Counted from the stretch's first letter, positions 51,460 to 63,297 are shown. The stretch is 64,000 nt of DNA from Cercis canadensis (GCA_003255065.1 QAOA01006013.1:2136991-2200990), one strand, 5' to 3'. A program made the numbers and translations. Notes: generated from the letters alone by a model not told the origin.

Positions 51460-52304
51460 CATTATTCGATCCGACCCAGTCTAATCAATGACATTATGAA
51501 AAGCAATTCTTTGAATTTACTATACATATCAACCACGGATATGGGTGTGCTAGAGGGTGTTATTTTTATTCTATTTTTGCAAGCACTGCTTGACTTAATA
51601 TTACAAATTATCTAACAAATTTGCTTGACTTATTTTAACATGTCCATCTTCTACAAGTTCACAAATTTATTTTAAGATGATTTACAAAATTCAATCTATT
51701 CAAATGTCATAGAAAATGATATTTTAATTTTTATGTAGCATAATATATTGGTACTTAAACTTACCTTCAATTTTTTATGTATCTTTAATCATTTGTTATG
51801 TAGCACGGGTACGGGTATGAAATGTCAATATGACATTTAAAAAAAAATAGAAGTATGGGTACGCTGTGTTATATATATATATATATATAATGAAAAATTT
51901 TAAAATTTTCTAAATATTAAAAATATCAACTATTAATACTTAACAAATAAATAATAATTAACAAGTATTAACTGAAAATATAAATCATCAATCAAAATTC
52001 AATTAGTAATAGAATTTATTATATTTGATTAAGTATTATTAGTATATTATAATTTTTTTTAATTAGACCAAATGCATTATAAAAAGTCATAGAAAAATAA
52101 TAAACTCAGAATCTAATTCTCATCATTTTTCAAATTTGTTAGATGCATTAAAATTGAATCATTAAAAATACATTTTAAATAGATAGTAAAAGTTATAATG
52201 TATAAAAGTGAAACTTATAATAATTGAATAATGGAATGATGTGGAACCCAATGGCTGCATTCATCGCAAACTGGGATTAGTTGCAACGCTTTAAAACACT
52301 TTTT

Positions 52305-52487
52305 TTAGAAGGTAAATTTTTCATGTAGGGTTTTGAAATGGAAGTTCCCAAGCCCCATTGAAGTAGAGAGTGCATTGGCAAGGACTATTCTAGGAGGAAA
52401 AATTGGATCTACTTTTGGAAGAATTTCCTGGATAAGTCCTTTAGTTGCTTCGTTTGCCCACGAATTCACTTCATTTCTTGCCTCCAT
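52305..52487 (-). pseudogene. Serpin second-exon fragment, unit 1
   Basis: NEVNSWANEATKGLIQEILP and IVLANAL match helix F and strand 3A of plant serpins (EVNSWAEKxTNGLIKEILP, LVLANALYFKG). The frame then runs into FHFKT and ends at the unit-1 deletion. The YFKGxW block typical after ANAL is lost. Non-functional. Confidence 0.85.
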
Positions 52488-53226
52488 AGGCTACACAAAT
52501 ATTTGAGTTAAAAGTTAAATTGTAATATGCATAAAATATGAACAAAAGAAAATAAGACAAGTAGAAGATTTTTGCTTCCAAAGATAGAAGCTTGCCATGC
52601 AAAATTTTCCAATAAAAAGCAAACAAATAGAAAGTAAAATACAATTTACAAGCATTGTGCAGTAAATTGAGTTGCAAAGATAAAATATTATGTGAAGTAG
52701 TTGAAAAATCTGGGATACTTCTATACATGTTTCCCTGGTATGGGTATTAGTATCATGGTAGAGTATGGTATATAAAATACTAAAAATATTTTTAATACAC
52801 ATGTAATTTACTATATAGATACAATAAGAAAAATAGAAATCTCTAGCATCTCATACTGATAGTCTCAAATTTGTCAAATATGCCCACACACTGTATAAGA
52901 AATAGAAATAAGAATCTCCACTACTCCAGCTTATTTATGGAGTATCAGTTCAGAGTTACCTGTAACAACGGTAATGATTGAAAAATACAGCAGCGTTTAA
53001 AATATAATTATATCTGTATAAATTTAAATTATTATTCATGTGCTGGAAGGTCTTCTATCAAATTCAAACCTCCAACGAACTATAGTAATAAAATCTATAA
53101 ATATGAATTTCACAATCTCATCACGTATAGAACAGGAAACAGAAACCAGAACCCAATTCAGATATCAGACAAAAAAAAAAAAAGCAGAAAGTTGAAGGAG
53201 ATAAATAGTACAAATAAGGCTTCAAT

Positions 53227-53466
53227 TTAAGAGTACCCGCTATTCATAGGCAGTAAATTTAAGATAAATACTTCTCCAGAAGATGTTCTTTGGATCCAGA
53301 GGTAGTCATGTACAAGACGGTGGCAATAGACAAAGGTGAGAACACAGTTTTTGCTGAAACCGTTCTCCTCTTCAATAACAAGGGCTTCCTTCACTACTTG
53401 CAGTGTGACATTCAAGGCATTGGCATCAGCGTCTTGCATGAGTCGTGATTCTTTGACTGCTTCCAT
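53227..53466 (-). pseudogene. Serpin N-terminal exon, frameshifted, unit 1
   Basis: MEAVKESRLMQDADANALNV through FSKNCVLTFVYCHRLVHDY corresponds to the serpin N-terminus (helix A and the start of helix B, FSPLSIHVVLSL in intact plant serpins). Compared with unit 3 there is one extra G near 53302 (AGAGGTAGTCATG against AGAGTAGTCATG), which shifts the frame. The part coding SLLSFVNGV is deleted. Confidence 0.82.
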
Positions 53467-54914
53467 GGTCTCAGCTTCAGTTAAACCCTAGAAAAACCCT
53501 AACTTTGGCTTCATCTAAATATTGATGTTGGGTTAGCAAAAAATAAAATAACATATTATATCAATTTTGTTATTATAAGACCTTTTTTCTTAATCTGTAG
53601 AGTTATACGGCTTTTACCTCACATAATTAATATTTTCTGTACTTTAATAATGTGATAATGTTGAACTCTTTTACAGTAATAGTGAACTAAATTTTGCCAA
53701 ATGGGCTGCAGATCAATTACTCACAAAACTCTCCTTACAAGAAAATGGTATTGTGTTTGAGATCTCTCATTGACCAAATGAGAGTCTCAAAGTGCTCCAC
53801 TACACAAAGCTCTAGTTGTGGGTGCTTCATCAATGAGACCCTTGGAGTAGGGATAATTCGCTCAAAGTTTAGTAAGTCTGACTTCATCTAAATGTTAGGG
53901 TTATGCCCTCGTTCCCAAGTTAAAAAAAAGAAAAAGTAGTGAACTAAATTTTAATCTTTGAAGTTTTTAAATAGACATTTTAGTGGTTGAGCATATCCAC
54001 AGTTAGAAAAGATGATCTTTTTTGGATTGTTACGGTTCAAAACCATGAGAAACCAGTTTTCCTTTTTTAGCCGAGCAACCATCCTTTGATTTTTCTCACA
54101 GCTTTTAATTGTGAGATTTTTTTTTTTTTTTTTTTTTTTTTTGTGTGTAAAAGTTGTGAGAAACTGTGTGAAAAAAATTCATGAGAAGCTTTAGTGTCAT
54201 AAGCCACCATATTCCTGCTTGAATTTTCACAGTTTTGTTGTTACATCATCTTTTCCATGAGAAAAACTATGTGAAAAACCATGTGAATATCCCAAAACTC
54301 ATATTCGTGAGCAAATTAGCACAGAATCTCTGCCGTGAGAAAAAAAATAGTGAAAAAATCACTTTTGTGGTGTTTCTTGTTATCATGTATAACTTCAACA
54401 GTTTCATGATTTGTTTCAAAAAAAAATTTAAACACTATTCATTCGAAATGTACTCCTTTTAATGTCGATCACTTGAATTACTAAGTCCTACCATCTTATG
54501 TTGCACATATATTCTTTCCTCATCCTTGGACAAAGTAATTTTCATTAATTTTTTATCTTTTCAGATGAGATGAAGAAAATACACTAGATTCTCATTAGTC
54601 AATAGACTCATTAATACCCTAGTATGTCCTTGACTTCATTATAATAATAAGGGGTAATTGACTTCATTATTTTCTTAACTTGTTCAACCCGCCGGGATGG
54701 TCCTACACAGTTTCCTTGTTCATTCCATGATTTTCAATGTTATTGAAATTCAAAGTCATGGGTCATATGGGTTCAAATTCCACTTACATTCCCAAAGATT
54801 TTCAAAGTGAGAAAGCGCTTAACACTAAATCTGATTTAATGACTTTTCACTATAAATTTGAATCATAGGAAAGCAAGATTATAATTACCATTCAACTTTC
54901 AAGAGTACTAGGAG
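53467..54914. other. Spacer upstream of peptide gene 1 with CACTA-like relic
   Basis: From about 54020 to 54390 there are many variants of CCGTGAGAAA/TTTCTCACGG in both orientations and a T-run at 54118-54142, ending with TTTTGTGGTGTTTCTTG. This resembles subterminal repeats of CACTA-type transposons. TATAAAT at 54851-54857 is the probable TATA box of the peptide gene, 64 bases before its ATG. Confidence 0.45.
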
Positions 54915-55200
54915 ATGGGTCTCTCTTCTCTTTACCATGTTCTCATTGTGTTCCTATTAATCACATCCACTTTGTTAATGCAGTCTAGCCCAGTTATTGC
55001 AGGTTTGTCTTGTTACTCATATGATCATGAATATTGAATACTGCTAAATCTGTTATAACAAGTTTTGTTAAAGATGTTCTGAATTACATGTAAGTTAACA
55101 TTTTGCAGAGTTGAAGATGAGGAAGCTGGGCATCAGGCCACTTACACCTCCTGCACCCAAGCGATCACCTGCACCAGGGAACGGACATAACGGCCGTTAG
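54915..55200 (+). CDS. Small secreted proline-rich peptide, copy 1 (59 aa)
   Basis: Two exons, 54915-55002 and 55109-55200, GT-AG, phase 1. The first exon codes a signal peptide (MGLSSLYHVLIVFLLITSTL and onward, with a likely cut after VIA), the second a basic proline-rich peptide: ELKMRKLGIRPLTPPAPKRS then PAPGNGHNGR and stop. The intron falls almost exactly at the signal-peptide border. The C-terminus recalls CEP/PIP-type hormones (PGxGH). Compared with copies 2 and 3 one 8-residue TPPGxRx unit is missing, in frame. TATAAAT lies 64 bases upstream. Too short for most gene finders. Expression is not shown; signalling function is inference. Confidence 0.75.
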
Positions 55201-55439
55201 CTCTATTCTTTATTTCGATAATGTACATCTATATTATTTTTTTGAAAATAAAAAATTTTCATCTAATTATATGTATAAGTAGATGGAGGTTGCGTGTAAG
55301 CCACAAGATGTGGTATAGTAATAAAAGATTTGAGTAATTTGCAAGAAGTTAAAAGTTTAAATCTCTACGCTGTTATCCACTTAAAAAAACATAAAAGAAA
55401 AGATGGAGGCTGCATGAATAGTCTTTTACAATTCTAAGT

Positions 55440-55640
55440 CATATAATTTGAGTCCCACTTTAAAGATGTGCTGTTACCTATTGCAAATGTGGACATCACC
55501 TCCCCCTTGATGGAGCTATCGTATCTAATATCAGAAGCTTGTTGCAAAGGACTTGGAAAGTTGAGATTTCTCATGTAGAGAGGCTGACCAAATAGCAGAT
55601 TCCTTGACAAAGCTAGGTTAGAATAGCAAGTGATGATTAT
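55440..55640 (+). pseudogene. LINE-type RNase H remnant, unit 1
   Basis: The plus strand reads DGAIVSNIRSLLQRTWKVEI then SHVER, and after a frame change ADQIADSLTKLG. This is the C-terminal part of the plant RNase H-like (RVT_3) domain, which has LLxRxWxVxxxHVxREANxxADxLAKLG. Broken by a frameshift; related copies follow in units 2 and 3. Confidence 0.6.
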
Positions 55641-57087
55641 TGGGTGATTTGGGAGAATCCTCATGGTTTGAGCCTTTTTTTTATTTTTATTTTGTAAGTT
55701 ATTATTGTTTTTGTAAATTTGAGTATCAACAATGATCATGAGTTATTGGTGGTAGGAAGTGGTAATGGACAGTGGTGATGAGTTGAGGCTGAAAATGACA
55801 CAATTTTTAAGAAAATACACGCGTCATATGTAAGAAATTAATCGACATACATGGATATGATACCTCAATAATGCATGAGATATATATATATATATATATA
55901 TATATGACATCATTTGATCCGACTTAGTCTAATCACTGAGATTATGAAAAACAATTCTTTGAATTTCCTATACATATCAACCACAGATATAGGTGTGCTA
56001 GAAGGTGTTATTTTTATTCTATTTTTGCAAGCCCTGCTTAACTTACTATTACAAATTATCTAACAAATTTGCTTGACTTATTTTAACATGTCCCATCTTT
56101 TACAAGTTCTCAAATTTATTTTAAGATGATTTACAAAATTCAATCTATTCAAATGTCATATAGAAAATGATATTTTAATTTTTATGTAGCATATTGGTAC
56201 TTAAACTTACCTTCAATTTCTCATGTATCTTTAACCATTTGCTATGTAGCACGGATACGGGTATGAAATGTCAATATGACATTTAAAAAAAAAATAGAAG
56301 TACGGATACATCATGTCATATATATATATATATATATATATATGTAAAATGAAAAATTTTAAAATTCTCGAAGTATTAAAAATATCAACTATTAATCTTT
56401 AACAAATAAATAATAATTAACAAGTATTAACTGAAAATATAAATCATCAATCAAAATTCAATTAGTAATAGAATTTATCATATTTGATTAAGTATCATTA
56501 GTATATTATAATTTTTTTTAATTAGACCAAATGCATTATAAAAAGTCATAGAAAAATAATAAACTCAGAATCTAATTCTCATTATTTTTCAAATTTGTTA
56601 GATGCATTAAAATTAAATCATTAAAAATACATTTTAAATAGTTAGTAAAAGTTATAATGTATAAAAGTGAAACTTATAACAATTGAATAATGGAATGATG
56701 TGGAACCCAATGGTTGCATTCATTGCAACGTTTTGAAACATTTTTTTTTTTTAAAAAAAAGATGTGTTTCTTTCTTTGGTATGCATTTCGCATTTCGAGA
56801 CGTCTCCGAAACAGGTACGCCTCCTTCTAATGCGTTTCGGTGCTATGTAGACCATTGTAATAAAAATTACAAAAAAATGACACCCCGTACAAAGCACGGT
56901 TCTTGAACTAGTAACAAATATGAAAGGAAGGTCTTCATCCGCTAACATGTTAGTGCAATTTTTGTTTTCTCCAAATGGCTACAAATAAGAAATTGAAACA
57001 CTTGAGCGTGTAATAAAAATGCATCGACAAAGAACTTTTCTAAAAGGCAATTTGCAAACCTAGCATTGCCCTAAATCGCAACCATAA

Positions 57088-57875
57088 TCAATGCAAGAGA
57101 GGATTAATAACAGTCCCAATGAAAAGTGGCACCTCTTGTCTTCCCTAATCGTGAAGAGAAAAAAGATGGTCAGCTATGAACAAAGTAGGTGGTGGAGCAT
57201 CAAGACAGAAACCCATAATTTCATCTTCCTCAGTGATCGCTGCAGCTTCAGTTCCAGTCTCATTAACTTCAATGAAAGCCTTGTGAAGTATTCTCATGAC
57301 ACGTAAAGTGTCTTCAGGAACACTTACACTCTCCCCAGAATCAATCATCTCAGTGTCTGGAAAATTTAATACCAATCCTTGTCGCCTCAATATGTCTGAA
57401 ACAACGAAATCTCTCTGAAACTTGAATTTTGGAATCATCAGTGTGTCAATCTGCTTCACTCTCTACAACGTAATGATTTGACTGAAAAATCCTGGTTTTG
57501 AATCAATTTCTTTTATCAAAGATTTTAGCCGTGTGGAAGAGAGAAATACATTGAGAATTTCCTCTTGTCATTGCTCACTTTGTATGGCAACTTAAGGAGC
57601 TTGAAACAATCATAAGAATGATAACAAAACCACTCAGATTTCATGCACATTAGTGGAGCTTGAACAGTTTCTCCATTAAGAAGGTAAAATGTTTCATTCA
57701 GGGTTTTGAAATGGAAGTTCCCAAGCCCCATTGAAGTAGAGTGCATTGGTAAGGACTATTCTAGGAGGAAAAATTGGATCTATTTTTGGAAGAATTTCCT
57801 GGATAAGTCCTTTAGTTGCTTCGTTTGCCCACGAATTCACTTCATTTCTTGCCTCCATAGGCTACACAAATATTT
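57088..57875 (-). pseudogene. Serpin second exon with reactive-loop region, unit 2
   Basis: The minus strand carries most of the serpin second exon: VNSWANEATKG, then LLNGETVQAPLM, YDCFKLLKLPYK and RKFSMYFSLP (before a stop), IPKFKFQRDFVVSDILRRQG, the hinge FIEVNETGTEAAAITEED, PPPTLFIADHLF and, after another stop, VPLFIGTVINP. These match plant serpins in order (hinge EVNEEGTEAAA, RPPPxFxADHPF, C-terminal GxVxNP). At least two in-frame stops and the missing first exon make it a pseudogene. Plant serpins inhibit Cys and Ser proteases through this loop. Confidence 0.9.
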
Positions 57876-58528
57876 GAATTAAATGTTAAATTGTAATATG
57901 CATAAAATATGAACAAAAGGAAATAAGACAAGTTGAAGATTTTTGCTTCCGAAGATAGAAGCTTGCCATACAAAATTTTCCAATAAAAAGCAAACAAATA
58001 GAAAGAAAAATACAATTTACAAGCATTGTGCAGTAAATTGAGTTGCAAAAATAAAATATTGTGTGGCAACCATCCTTTGACTTTTCTCACGGTTTTTAAC
58101 GGTGAGAATTTTTTTTTTTTTTGGTTGTAAAAACTGAGAAAATTGATGAGAAGTTTAGTGTCATAAGCCACCATTTTCCCGCCTGAATTTTCAAAGTATT
58201 TTTGTCACATCATCTTTTCCATGAGGAAAAACTATGAGAATATCCCAAAACTCATATTCGTGAGAAAATTAGCACAAAATCTCTGCTGTGAAAACAAAAT
58301 TAGGGGTAATTGATTCTTAACTTCATTATTTTCTGGACTTGTTCAACCGTATGGGATGGTCCTACGCGGTTTCCTTGTTCAACCCATGATTTTCAATGTT
58401 ATTGAAATTCAAAGTCATGGGTCATATGCATATTCACACTAAATCTGATTTAATGAATTTTCATTATAAATTTGAATCATAGGAAAGCAAGATTATAATT
58501 ACCATTCAACTTTCAAGAGTACTAGGAG
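57876..58528. other. Spacer before peptide gene 2
   Basis: Contains former serpin-intron DNA, the deletion junction at about 58062, and a short TTCTCACGGT/CGGTGAGAA-type relic as in unit 1. TATAAAT at 58465-58471 lies 64 bases before the peptide start. Confidence 0.5.
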
Positions 58529-58838
58529 ATGGGTCTCTCTTCTCTTTACCATGTTCTCATTGTGTTCCTATTAATCACATCCACTTTGTTTATGCAGTCT
58601 AGCCCAGTTATTGCAGGTTTGTCTTGTTACTCATATGATCATGAATATTGAATACTGCTAAATCTGTTATAACAAGCTTTGTTAAAGATGTTCTGAATTA
58701 CATCTAAGTTAACATTTTGCAGAGTTGAAGATGAGGAAGCTGGGTCCCAAGCCAATATCACCTCCTTCACCCAAGCTAGCAACTCCACCAGGGAACAGAC
58801 GAGTAACTCCACCGGGGTCCAGACATAACGGCCGTTAG
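58529..58838 (+). CDS. Small secreted proline-rich peptide, copy 2 (67 aa)
   Basis: Exons 58529-58616 and 58723-58838, GT-AG, phase 1. The signal peptide is as in copy 1 (one change, L to F). The mature part starts ELKMRKLGPKPISPPSPKLA and ends TPPGNRRVTPPGSRHNGR: two 8-residue units of the form (A/V)TPPG(N/S)R(R/H). The C-terminal PPGSRHN resembles the IDA/IDL core (PPSxPSxRHN), with two further residues. Basic, rich in Pro and free of Cys, as in post-translationally modified peptide hormones. Exon 1 is identical in copy 3. Function not proven. Confidence 0.77.
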
Positions 58839-59004
58839 CTCTATTCTTTATTTCGATAACGTACATCTATATTATTTTTTTGAAAATAAAAAAATTTCAT
58901 CTAATTATATGTATAAGTAGATGGAGGTTGCGTGTAAGCTACGAGATGTAGTACAGTGATAAAAGATTTGAGTAATTTACAAGAAGAATAATTTTTTACA
59001 ATTC

Positions 59005-59215
59005 TAAGTCATATCATTTGACTCCCACTTTAAAGATGTGCTGTTACCTATTGCAAATGTGGACATGACCTCCCCCTTGATGGAGCTATCGTATCTAATA
59101 TCAGAAGCTTGCTGCAAAGGACTTGGAAAGTTGAGATTTTTCATGTTGAGAGGCTGACCAAGTAGAAGATTTATTGGCAAAGCTAGGTTAGAATAGCAAG
59201 TGATGATTATTGGGT
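59005..59215 (+). pseudogene. LINE-type RNase H remnant, unit 2
   Basis: Same reading as in unit 1: SNIRSLLQRTWKVEIFHVER, then in the next frame ADQVEDLLAKLG. Decayed end of a non-LTR retrotransposon RNase H domain. Confidence 0.6.
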
Positions 59216-59415
59216 GATTTGGGAGAATCCTCCTCATGGTTTGAGCTTTTCTTTATTTTGTAAGTTATTATTATTTTTGTAAATTTGGGTATCAATAATG
59301 ATCATGAGTTATTGGTGATGGGAAGTGGTAATGGACCGTGGTAATGAGTTGAGGCTGAAAAAATGACACCATTTTCAAGAAATTACATGAGTCATCTAAG
59401 AGATTAATCGTCATA

Positions 59416-60050
59416 TTATCACTCGATGAATGTTTCATCAACTTTAATTGATTGGTGCTACTAAGAAGATTGATTTGAGAGACAAAATAATTATTTAAGA
59501 ATTAAAGTAATATAAAAAATAAATTAAAAATTAAAATGATATTTAAAAAATAATATAATAATTNAAATTAAAAAAATTATTTTTTATTTTTAAATTATTA
59601 AAATTTGATTAATAACTAAAATATCTGGTTCTTTTTTCTTTGTGATTTTAGATATTTAAGTTAAATTTCTAATTAACCTAATTAAATTAAATAAAAATAC
59701 ATAAAACTAAAAAAAAAATTCACATAAAATTAAAAACTATTAAAATAGCTTAAAAATATTTAAATAATGTTATTGTATATAAAATTTCACCAAATTTTAT
59801 AATTATAAGTAACATAAAATAATTAAATAAATTATATTATTTTTATAACTAATTTTTTCAATTTTATAGAATATAAAATCTAATTTAAATTATTTAAAAC
59901 TTTTTTTTTTAACCATTTTATCACTTTTATATATAGTTTCCTTTAAAATATATATTTTTTTTGAAATTGTTAGGTTGTATAAAATTGTTATTTTTTTATG
60001 AATCTTTTTTTTTTTAAAAAAAGAAAAAGCAAAAATATGTGAACCATGGG
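59416..60050. other. Unique AT-rich DNA between units 2 and 3
   Basis: Very AT-rich with many TTAAATTA-type words and one N at 59564. It has no counterpart between units 1 and 2. No gene. Confidence 0.4.
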
Positions 60051-60462
60051 GCGGGGCCGAATAGGCCCGATTCTTAACGGGCTCCTATAAATTTATAATA
60101 ACATCCTAGCCCAACCGTTTATTCGGCGAATCGCATACTATTGAGTAATTGACGGATAAGGAAAGGGCAACTATAACGACGACGTTTTATCCATCAGACT
60201 TGAACACCGCCCCCTTACCCTTCTCCTTCTTCTGTCTTTTTTCTCCCTCTCTCCTCCCTTCGCAATTGAAGGCCTTACCTCTCCCTCCGCCGCCGTTTCC
60301 ACAGTTTAAGCAATCTCCCCCGCCTGCCACTTTCTGGTTCTTTGATTCTGCCTCTTACGGTGAGTTATCCTTCGTTCAACTTAATATTTATTTGGGAGTT
60401 GTAGTTGAAGCTTTACTTACAGTAGCTGTTGTGCATTTCAAATTAATTACAATTGAGATCAA
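60050..60462 (+). pseudogene. Orphan promoter and first exon, cut off by tandem unit 3
   Basis: A GC-richer stretch with GGGGCCGAATAGGCCCGA and TATAAATTTATAA is followed by a C/T-rich leader-like segment and a consensus splice donor (CTCTTACG followed by GTGAGTTATCC at 60360). This looks like the promoter and first exon of a nuclear gene. About 100 bases into the intron, near 60462, it changes abruptly to tandem-unit sequence. The open frame starting at 60149 has no recognised domain, so the parent gene is unknown. Confidence 0.5.
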
Positions 60463-61827
60463 TCAAAATTCAATTAGTAATAGAATTTATTATATTTGAT
60501 TAAGTACCATTAGTATATTATAATTTTTTTTAATTAGACCAAATGCATTATAAAAAGTCATAGAAAAATAATAAACTCAGAATCTAATTCTCATTATTTT
60601 TCAAATTTGTTAGATGCATTAAAATTGAATCATTAAAAATACATTTTAAATAGTTAGTAAAAGTTATAATGTATAAAAGTGAAACTTATAATAATTGAAT
60701 AATGGAATGATGTGGAACCCAATGGCTGCATTCATTGCAAACTGGGATTAGTTGCAACGTTTTGAAACACTTTTTTTTTTTTTTTTTAAAAAAAAAGATG
60801 TGTTTCTTTCTTTAGTATGCATTTCGCATTTCGAGACGTCTCCAAAACAGGTACGCCTCCTTCCAATGCGTTTCAGTGCTATGTAGACCATTGTAATAAA
60901 AATTACAAAAAAACGACACCCCGTACAAAGCACGGTTCTTGAACTAGTAACAAATATGAAAGGAAGGACTTCATCCGCTAACATGTTAGTGCAATTTTTG
61001 TTTTCTCCAAATGGCTACAAATAAGAAATTGAAACACTTGAGCGTGTAATAAAAATGCATCGACAAAAGGAAATAAGACAAGTAGAAGATTTTTGCTTCC
61101 AAAGATAGAAGCTTGCCATGCAAAATTTTCCAATAAAAAGCAAACAAATAGAAAGAAAAATACAATTTACAAGCATTGTGCAGTAAATTGAGTTGCAAAG
61201 ATAAAATATTATGTGAAGTAGTTGAAAAATCTGGGATACTTCTATACATGTTTCCCTGGTATGGGTATTAGTATCATGGTAGAGTATGGTATATAAAATA
61301 CTAAAAATATTTTTAATACACATGTAATTTACTATATAGATACAATAAGAAAAATAGAAATCTCCAGAATCTCATATTAATAGTCTCAAATTTGTCAAAT
61401 ATGCACACACACTGTATAAGAAATAGAAATAAGAATCTCCACTACTCCAGCTTATTTATGGAGTATCAGTTTAGAGTTACCTGTAACAACGGTAATGATT
61501 GAAAAATACAGAAGCGTTTAAAATATAATTATATCTGTATAAATTTAAATTATTATTCATGTGCTAAAGTAAAGTCTATGAATATGAATTTCACAATCTC
61601 ATCACGTATAGAACAGGAAACAGAAACCAATAACCCAATTCAGATGTCAGACACACAAAAAAAACAAAAGCAGAAAGTTGAAGGAGATAAATAGTACAAA
61701 TAAGGCTTCAATTTAAGAGTACGCGCAATTCATAGGCATTAAATTAATAAGGGTGGAAATATGTGTTAACTTGTTTTCGAAGTCAAGAGCTTTGGTCTCT
61801 GCCTTGTATATGGTTTTAACAGTGCTC

Positions 61828-62193
61828 TCAAGAAAAAAGGTTTATAGTAACACTTTGATCAAACGAAACCCCATTAACGAAAGAAAGCAGGGATCCTTTA
61901 CCACCTACAGTTGATTTTTTGCTAAAAACTTTAGCAATGAGTTTACAATTCTTTGCATTAAGGTCGGCGACGCTTTCCGATCTTATCAAAGAAAGCAACT
62001 TCTCCAGAAGATGCCCTTTGGATCCAGAGTAGTCATGTACAAGACGATGGCAATAGACAAAGGTGAGAACACAGTTTTTGCTGAAATCATTCTCCACTTC
62101 AATAAGAAGGGCTTCGTTCACTACTTGCAGAGTGAAATTCAAGGCATTGGCATCAGCGTCTTGAATGAGTCGTGATTTTTTGATTGCTTCCAT
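61828..62193 (-). pseudogene. Serpin N-terminal exon, unit 3
   Basis: 121 codons: MEAIKKSRLIQDADANALNF, FSKNCVLTFVYCHRLVHDY, GSKGHLLEKLLSLIRSESVA, DLNAKNCKLIAKVFSKK and SLLSFVNGVSFDQSVTI. This aligns with the first exon of plant serpins (GSKGxTLxQLLSFLxSxSxxxLN, LSFxNGVWVDQSLxLKP). The open frame is longer than in unit 1, but there is no second exon within reach, so no inhibitor can be made. Confidence 0.87.
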
Positions 62194-63297
62194 GGTCTCC
62201 GCTTCAGTTAAACCCTAGAAACCCTAACTTCTGGCTTCATTTAAAGGATGATGTTGGGTTATCAAAAAAAATAAAATATTATATCAATTTTGTTATTATA
62301 AGAACTTTTTTCTTAATCTGTAGAGTTATACGACTTCTACCTTATATAATTAATATCTTTTGTACTTTATTAATGTGATAATGTATAACTTTTTTAATAG
62401 TGAACTAAATTTTGCCAAATGGACTGCAAATCAATTAGTCACAAAATTCTCCTTACAAGAAGATAATATTGTGTTTGAAGTTTTTCATTGACAAAATAAG
62501 AGTCTCAAAGTGTTCCCTCACATGAAACTATAATTGTAGGTGTTTTGACAATGAGACTCTTAGAACAAGAATGACTCGCTCCAAGTTTAGTAAAGTCTGA
62601 CTTCATATAAATGTTAAGGTTAGTTAAAAAAAGAAAAAATAATGAACTAAATTTTAATCTTTGAAGTCTTTAAATAAACATTTTAGTGGTTGAGCATATC
62701 CACAGTTAGAAAAGATGACATTTTTTGGATTCTCACGGTTCAAAACCATGAGAAACCAGTTTTCCTTTTTATAGCCCAGCAACCATCCTTGACTTTTCTC
62801 ACGGTTTTTAACGGTGAGAATTTTTTATTTTATTTTTTGTAAAAACTGTGAGAAACTGTGAGAAAATTGATGAGAAGTTTAGTGTCATAAGCCACCATAT
62901 TCCTGCCTGAATTTTCAAAGTCTTTTTGTCACATCATCTTTTCCATGAGAAAAACTATGAGAATATCCCAAAACTCATATTCGTGAGAAAATTAGTACAG
63001 AATCTCTATTGTGAAAACAAAATAAGGGGTAATTGATTCTTAACTTCATTATTTTCTGGACTTGTTCAACCGTATGGGATGGTCCTACGCGGTTTCCTTG
63101 TTCAACCCATGATTTTCAATGTTATTGAAATTTAAAGTCATAGGTCATATGGATTCTAATTTCACTTGCATTCCCCAAAGATTTTTCAAGTGAGAAAGCG
63201 CCTAACACTAAATCTGATTTAATGAATTTTCACTATAAATTTGAATCATAGGAAAGCAAGATTATAATTACCATTCAACTTTCAAGAGTACTAGGAG
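62194..63297. other. Spacer before peptide gene 3
   Basis: Corresponds to 53467-54914 of unit 1, including the TTCTCACGG-rich CACTA-like relic at about 62730-63000. TATAAAT at 63234-63240 lies 64 bases before the peptide ATG. Confidence 0.5.

Larger units (their letters stand above)
51359..55848. repeat. Tandem unit 1 (serpin relic + peptide gene + RNase H relic)
   Basis: It begins ACATGCATATGATGCCTCAA near 51361, matching the start of unit 2 at 55849 (ACATGGATATGATACCTCAA). It contains TA microsatellites (about 51420-51457 and 51870-51888), serpin pieces on the minus strand, a peptide gene on the plus strand, and an RNase H remnant near the end. Compared with unit 2 it lacks about 0.9 kb around the serpin C-terminal exon (junction near 52303) but keeps the serpin N-terminal exon. 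Confidence 0.85.
55847..59415. repeat. Tandem unit 2
   Basis: Matches unit 1 from the ACATGGATATGATACC start. It keeps the serpin C-terminal exon missing elsewhere but lacks about 1.37 kb present in unit 1 (52693-54063), including the serpin N-terminal exon; the junction lies at about 58062-58066. TA microsatellites are at about 55880-55905 and 56318-56342. Confidence 0.85.

Noticed and set aside
52515-52802. Minus-strand Cys/Leu-rich frame, repeated at 61015-61323
   Set aside because: It falls in the former serpin intron, has no start context or domain, and is shared only because the units are duplicates.
55434-55739. Minus-strand open frame conserved with one at 59004-59237 (101 and 77 codons)
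   Set aside because: Conservation only reflects the tandem duplication; the plus strand of the same DNA is the RNase H remnant, so this is its antisense.
58639-58866. Minus-strand 75-codon frame over peptide gene 2
   Set aside because: Antisense of the spliced peptide gene; no equivalent open frame is kept in copies 1 and 3.
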